From positions 1-6,379 of the forward strand of contig JAOZOL010000144.1 of assembly GCA_029933295.1 (NCBI GenBank): DNA of 6,379 nt, read 5' to 3'. Below the pieces are notes generated by a model. The model was not told the origin of the DNA and did not search any database. It saw only the letters and a program-made list of their open reading frames with translations. The position numbers and the translations under genes were made by a program. Below are positions 6,296-6,379 of the stretch, piece after piece. The stretch is from Desulfobacterales bacterium (GTDB lineage: Bacteria > Desulfobacterota > Desulfobacteria > Desulfobacterales > Desulfosalsimonadaceae). Within the stretch, counting starts at the first letter, position 1, and every line of letters begins with the position of its first letter.

Positions 6296-6334
6296 AAAAA
6301 AGCCCCGTCACCTTATTCGCGGTAACGGGGCTTT
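6296..6334 (-). terminator. Rho-independent terminator of the rRNA operon
   Basis: Inverted arms AGCCCCGTCACC (6301-6312) and GGTAACGGGGCT (6321-6332) enclose an 8-base loop. Two extra A-T pairs at the base come from 6299-6300 and 6333-6334. Read on the minus strand every pair forms, one as a U-G wobble, and the stem is followed by six T then ATTG. On the plus strand the same position is a C-A mismatch and the T-tract is poor. The direction is therefore minus, directly after the 5S rRNA. Confidence 0.9.
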
Positions 6335-6348
6335 ATATAAAGATTTTT

Positions 6349-6379
6349 CGGCAGCGTCCTACTCTCCCACACAGCTTCC
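6349..6379 (-). rRNA. rrf: 5S ribosomal RNA, 3' end only (cut by the window edge)
   Basis: Read on the minus strand, the last bases of the window contain GGAAGCTGTGTGGGAGAGTA followed by GGACGCTGCC. This is the conserved 3' part of bacterial 5S rRNA: the end of helix IV/loop E and the closing 3' arm of helix I. Only about 30 of some 115 bases are present, and the rest of the rRNA operon lies beyond the right edge. The exact 3' end (6345-6350) is approximate. The following terminator at 6296-6334 fits the end of an rRNA operon. Confidence 0.88.

Overview
The window looks like a chromosomal segment from an anaerobic, moderately AT-rich bacterium. It is probably a member of the Desulfobacterota (delta-proteobacterial sulfate reducers and relatives). 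That placement rests on the style of the methylmalonyl-CoA genes, the cytosolic PAS sensor kinase and the 3' end of the 5S rRNA. It is an inference from sequence character, since no database search was possible.

Left half (46-3584, minus strand): a compact three-gene operon for the B12-dependent methylmalonyl-CoA branch of propionate/succinate metabolism. Transcription runs right to left: methylmalonyl-CoA epimerase (mce), a single-polypeptide methylmalonyl-CoA mutase with fused cobalamin domain, then the MeaB-type G-protein chaperone that protects and reloads the mutase. The spacing is tight (12 nt, then a 1-nt TAATG stop/start overlap), so co-transcription and translational coupling are very likely. 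The epimerase supplies (R)-methylmalonyl-CoA, the mutase interconverts it with succinyl-CoA, and MeaB keeps the cofactor active. Depending on pathway direction this serves propionate oxidation or propionate formation.

Middle (3585-4094): a 303-nt AT-rich divergent intergenic region holds a near-consensus sigma70 promoter pointing right and a weaker candidate pointing left. The rightward promoter drives a 68-codon gene for an unrecognised small protein with one N-terminal membrane segment. That gene ends one base from the end of the convergent kinase gene.

Right half (4096-6379, minus strand): a 632-residue soluble hybrid of an unassigned N-terminal domain, a PAS domain and a HisKA_3/HATPase_c (NarX/DegS-like) kinase core, with no response regulator in view. 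Its long upstream region holds a striking nested inverted repeat of about 100 nt, a short CGCAGAT direct repeat and a candidate promoter. Beyond these are a strong rho-independent terminator and the 3' end of a 5S rRNA gene, so the kinase lies directly behind, and in the same direction as, an rRNA operon.

The genes themselves are mostly ordinary. The parts that deserve a second look are the nested inverted repeat in the kinase leader, the unassigned sensor domain of the kinase and the small membrane protein.
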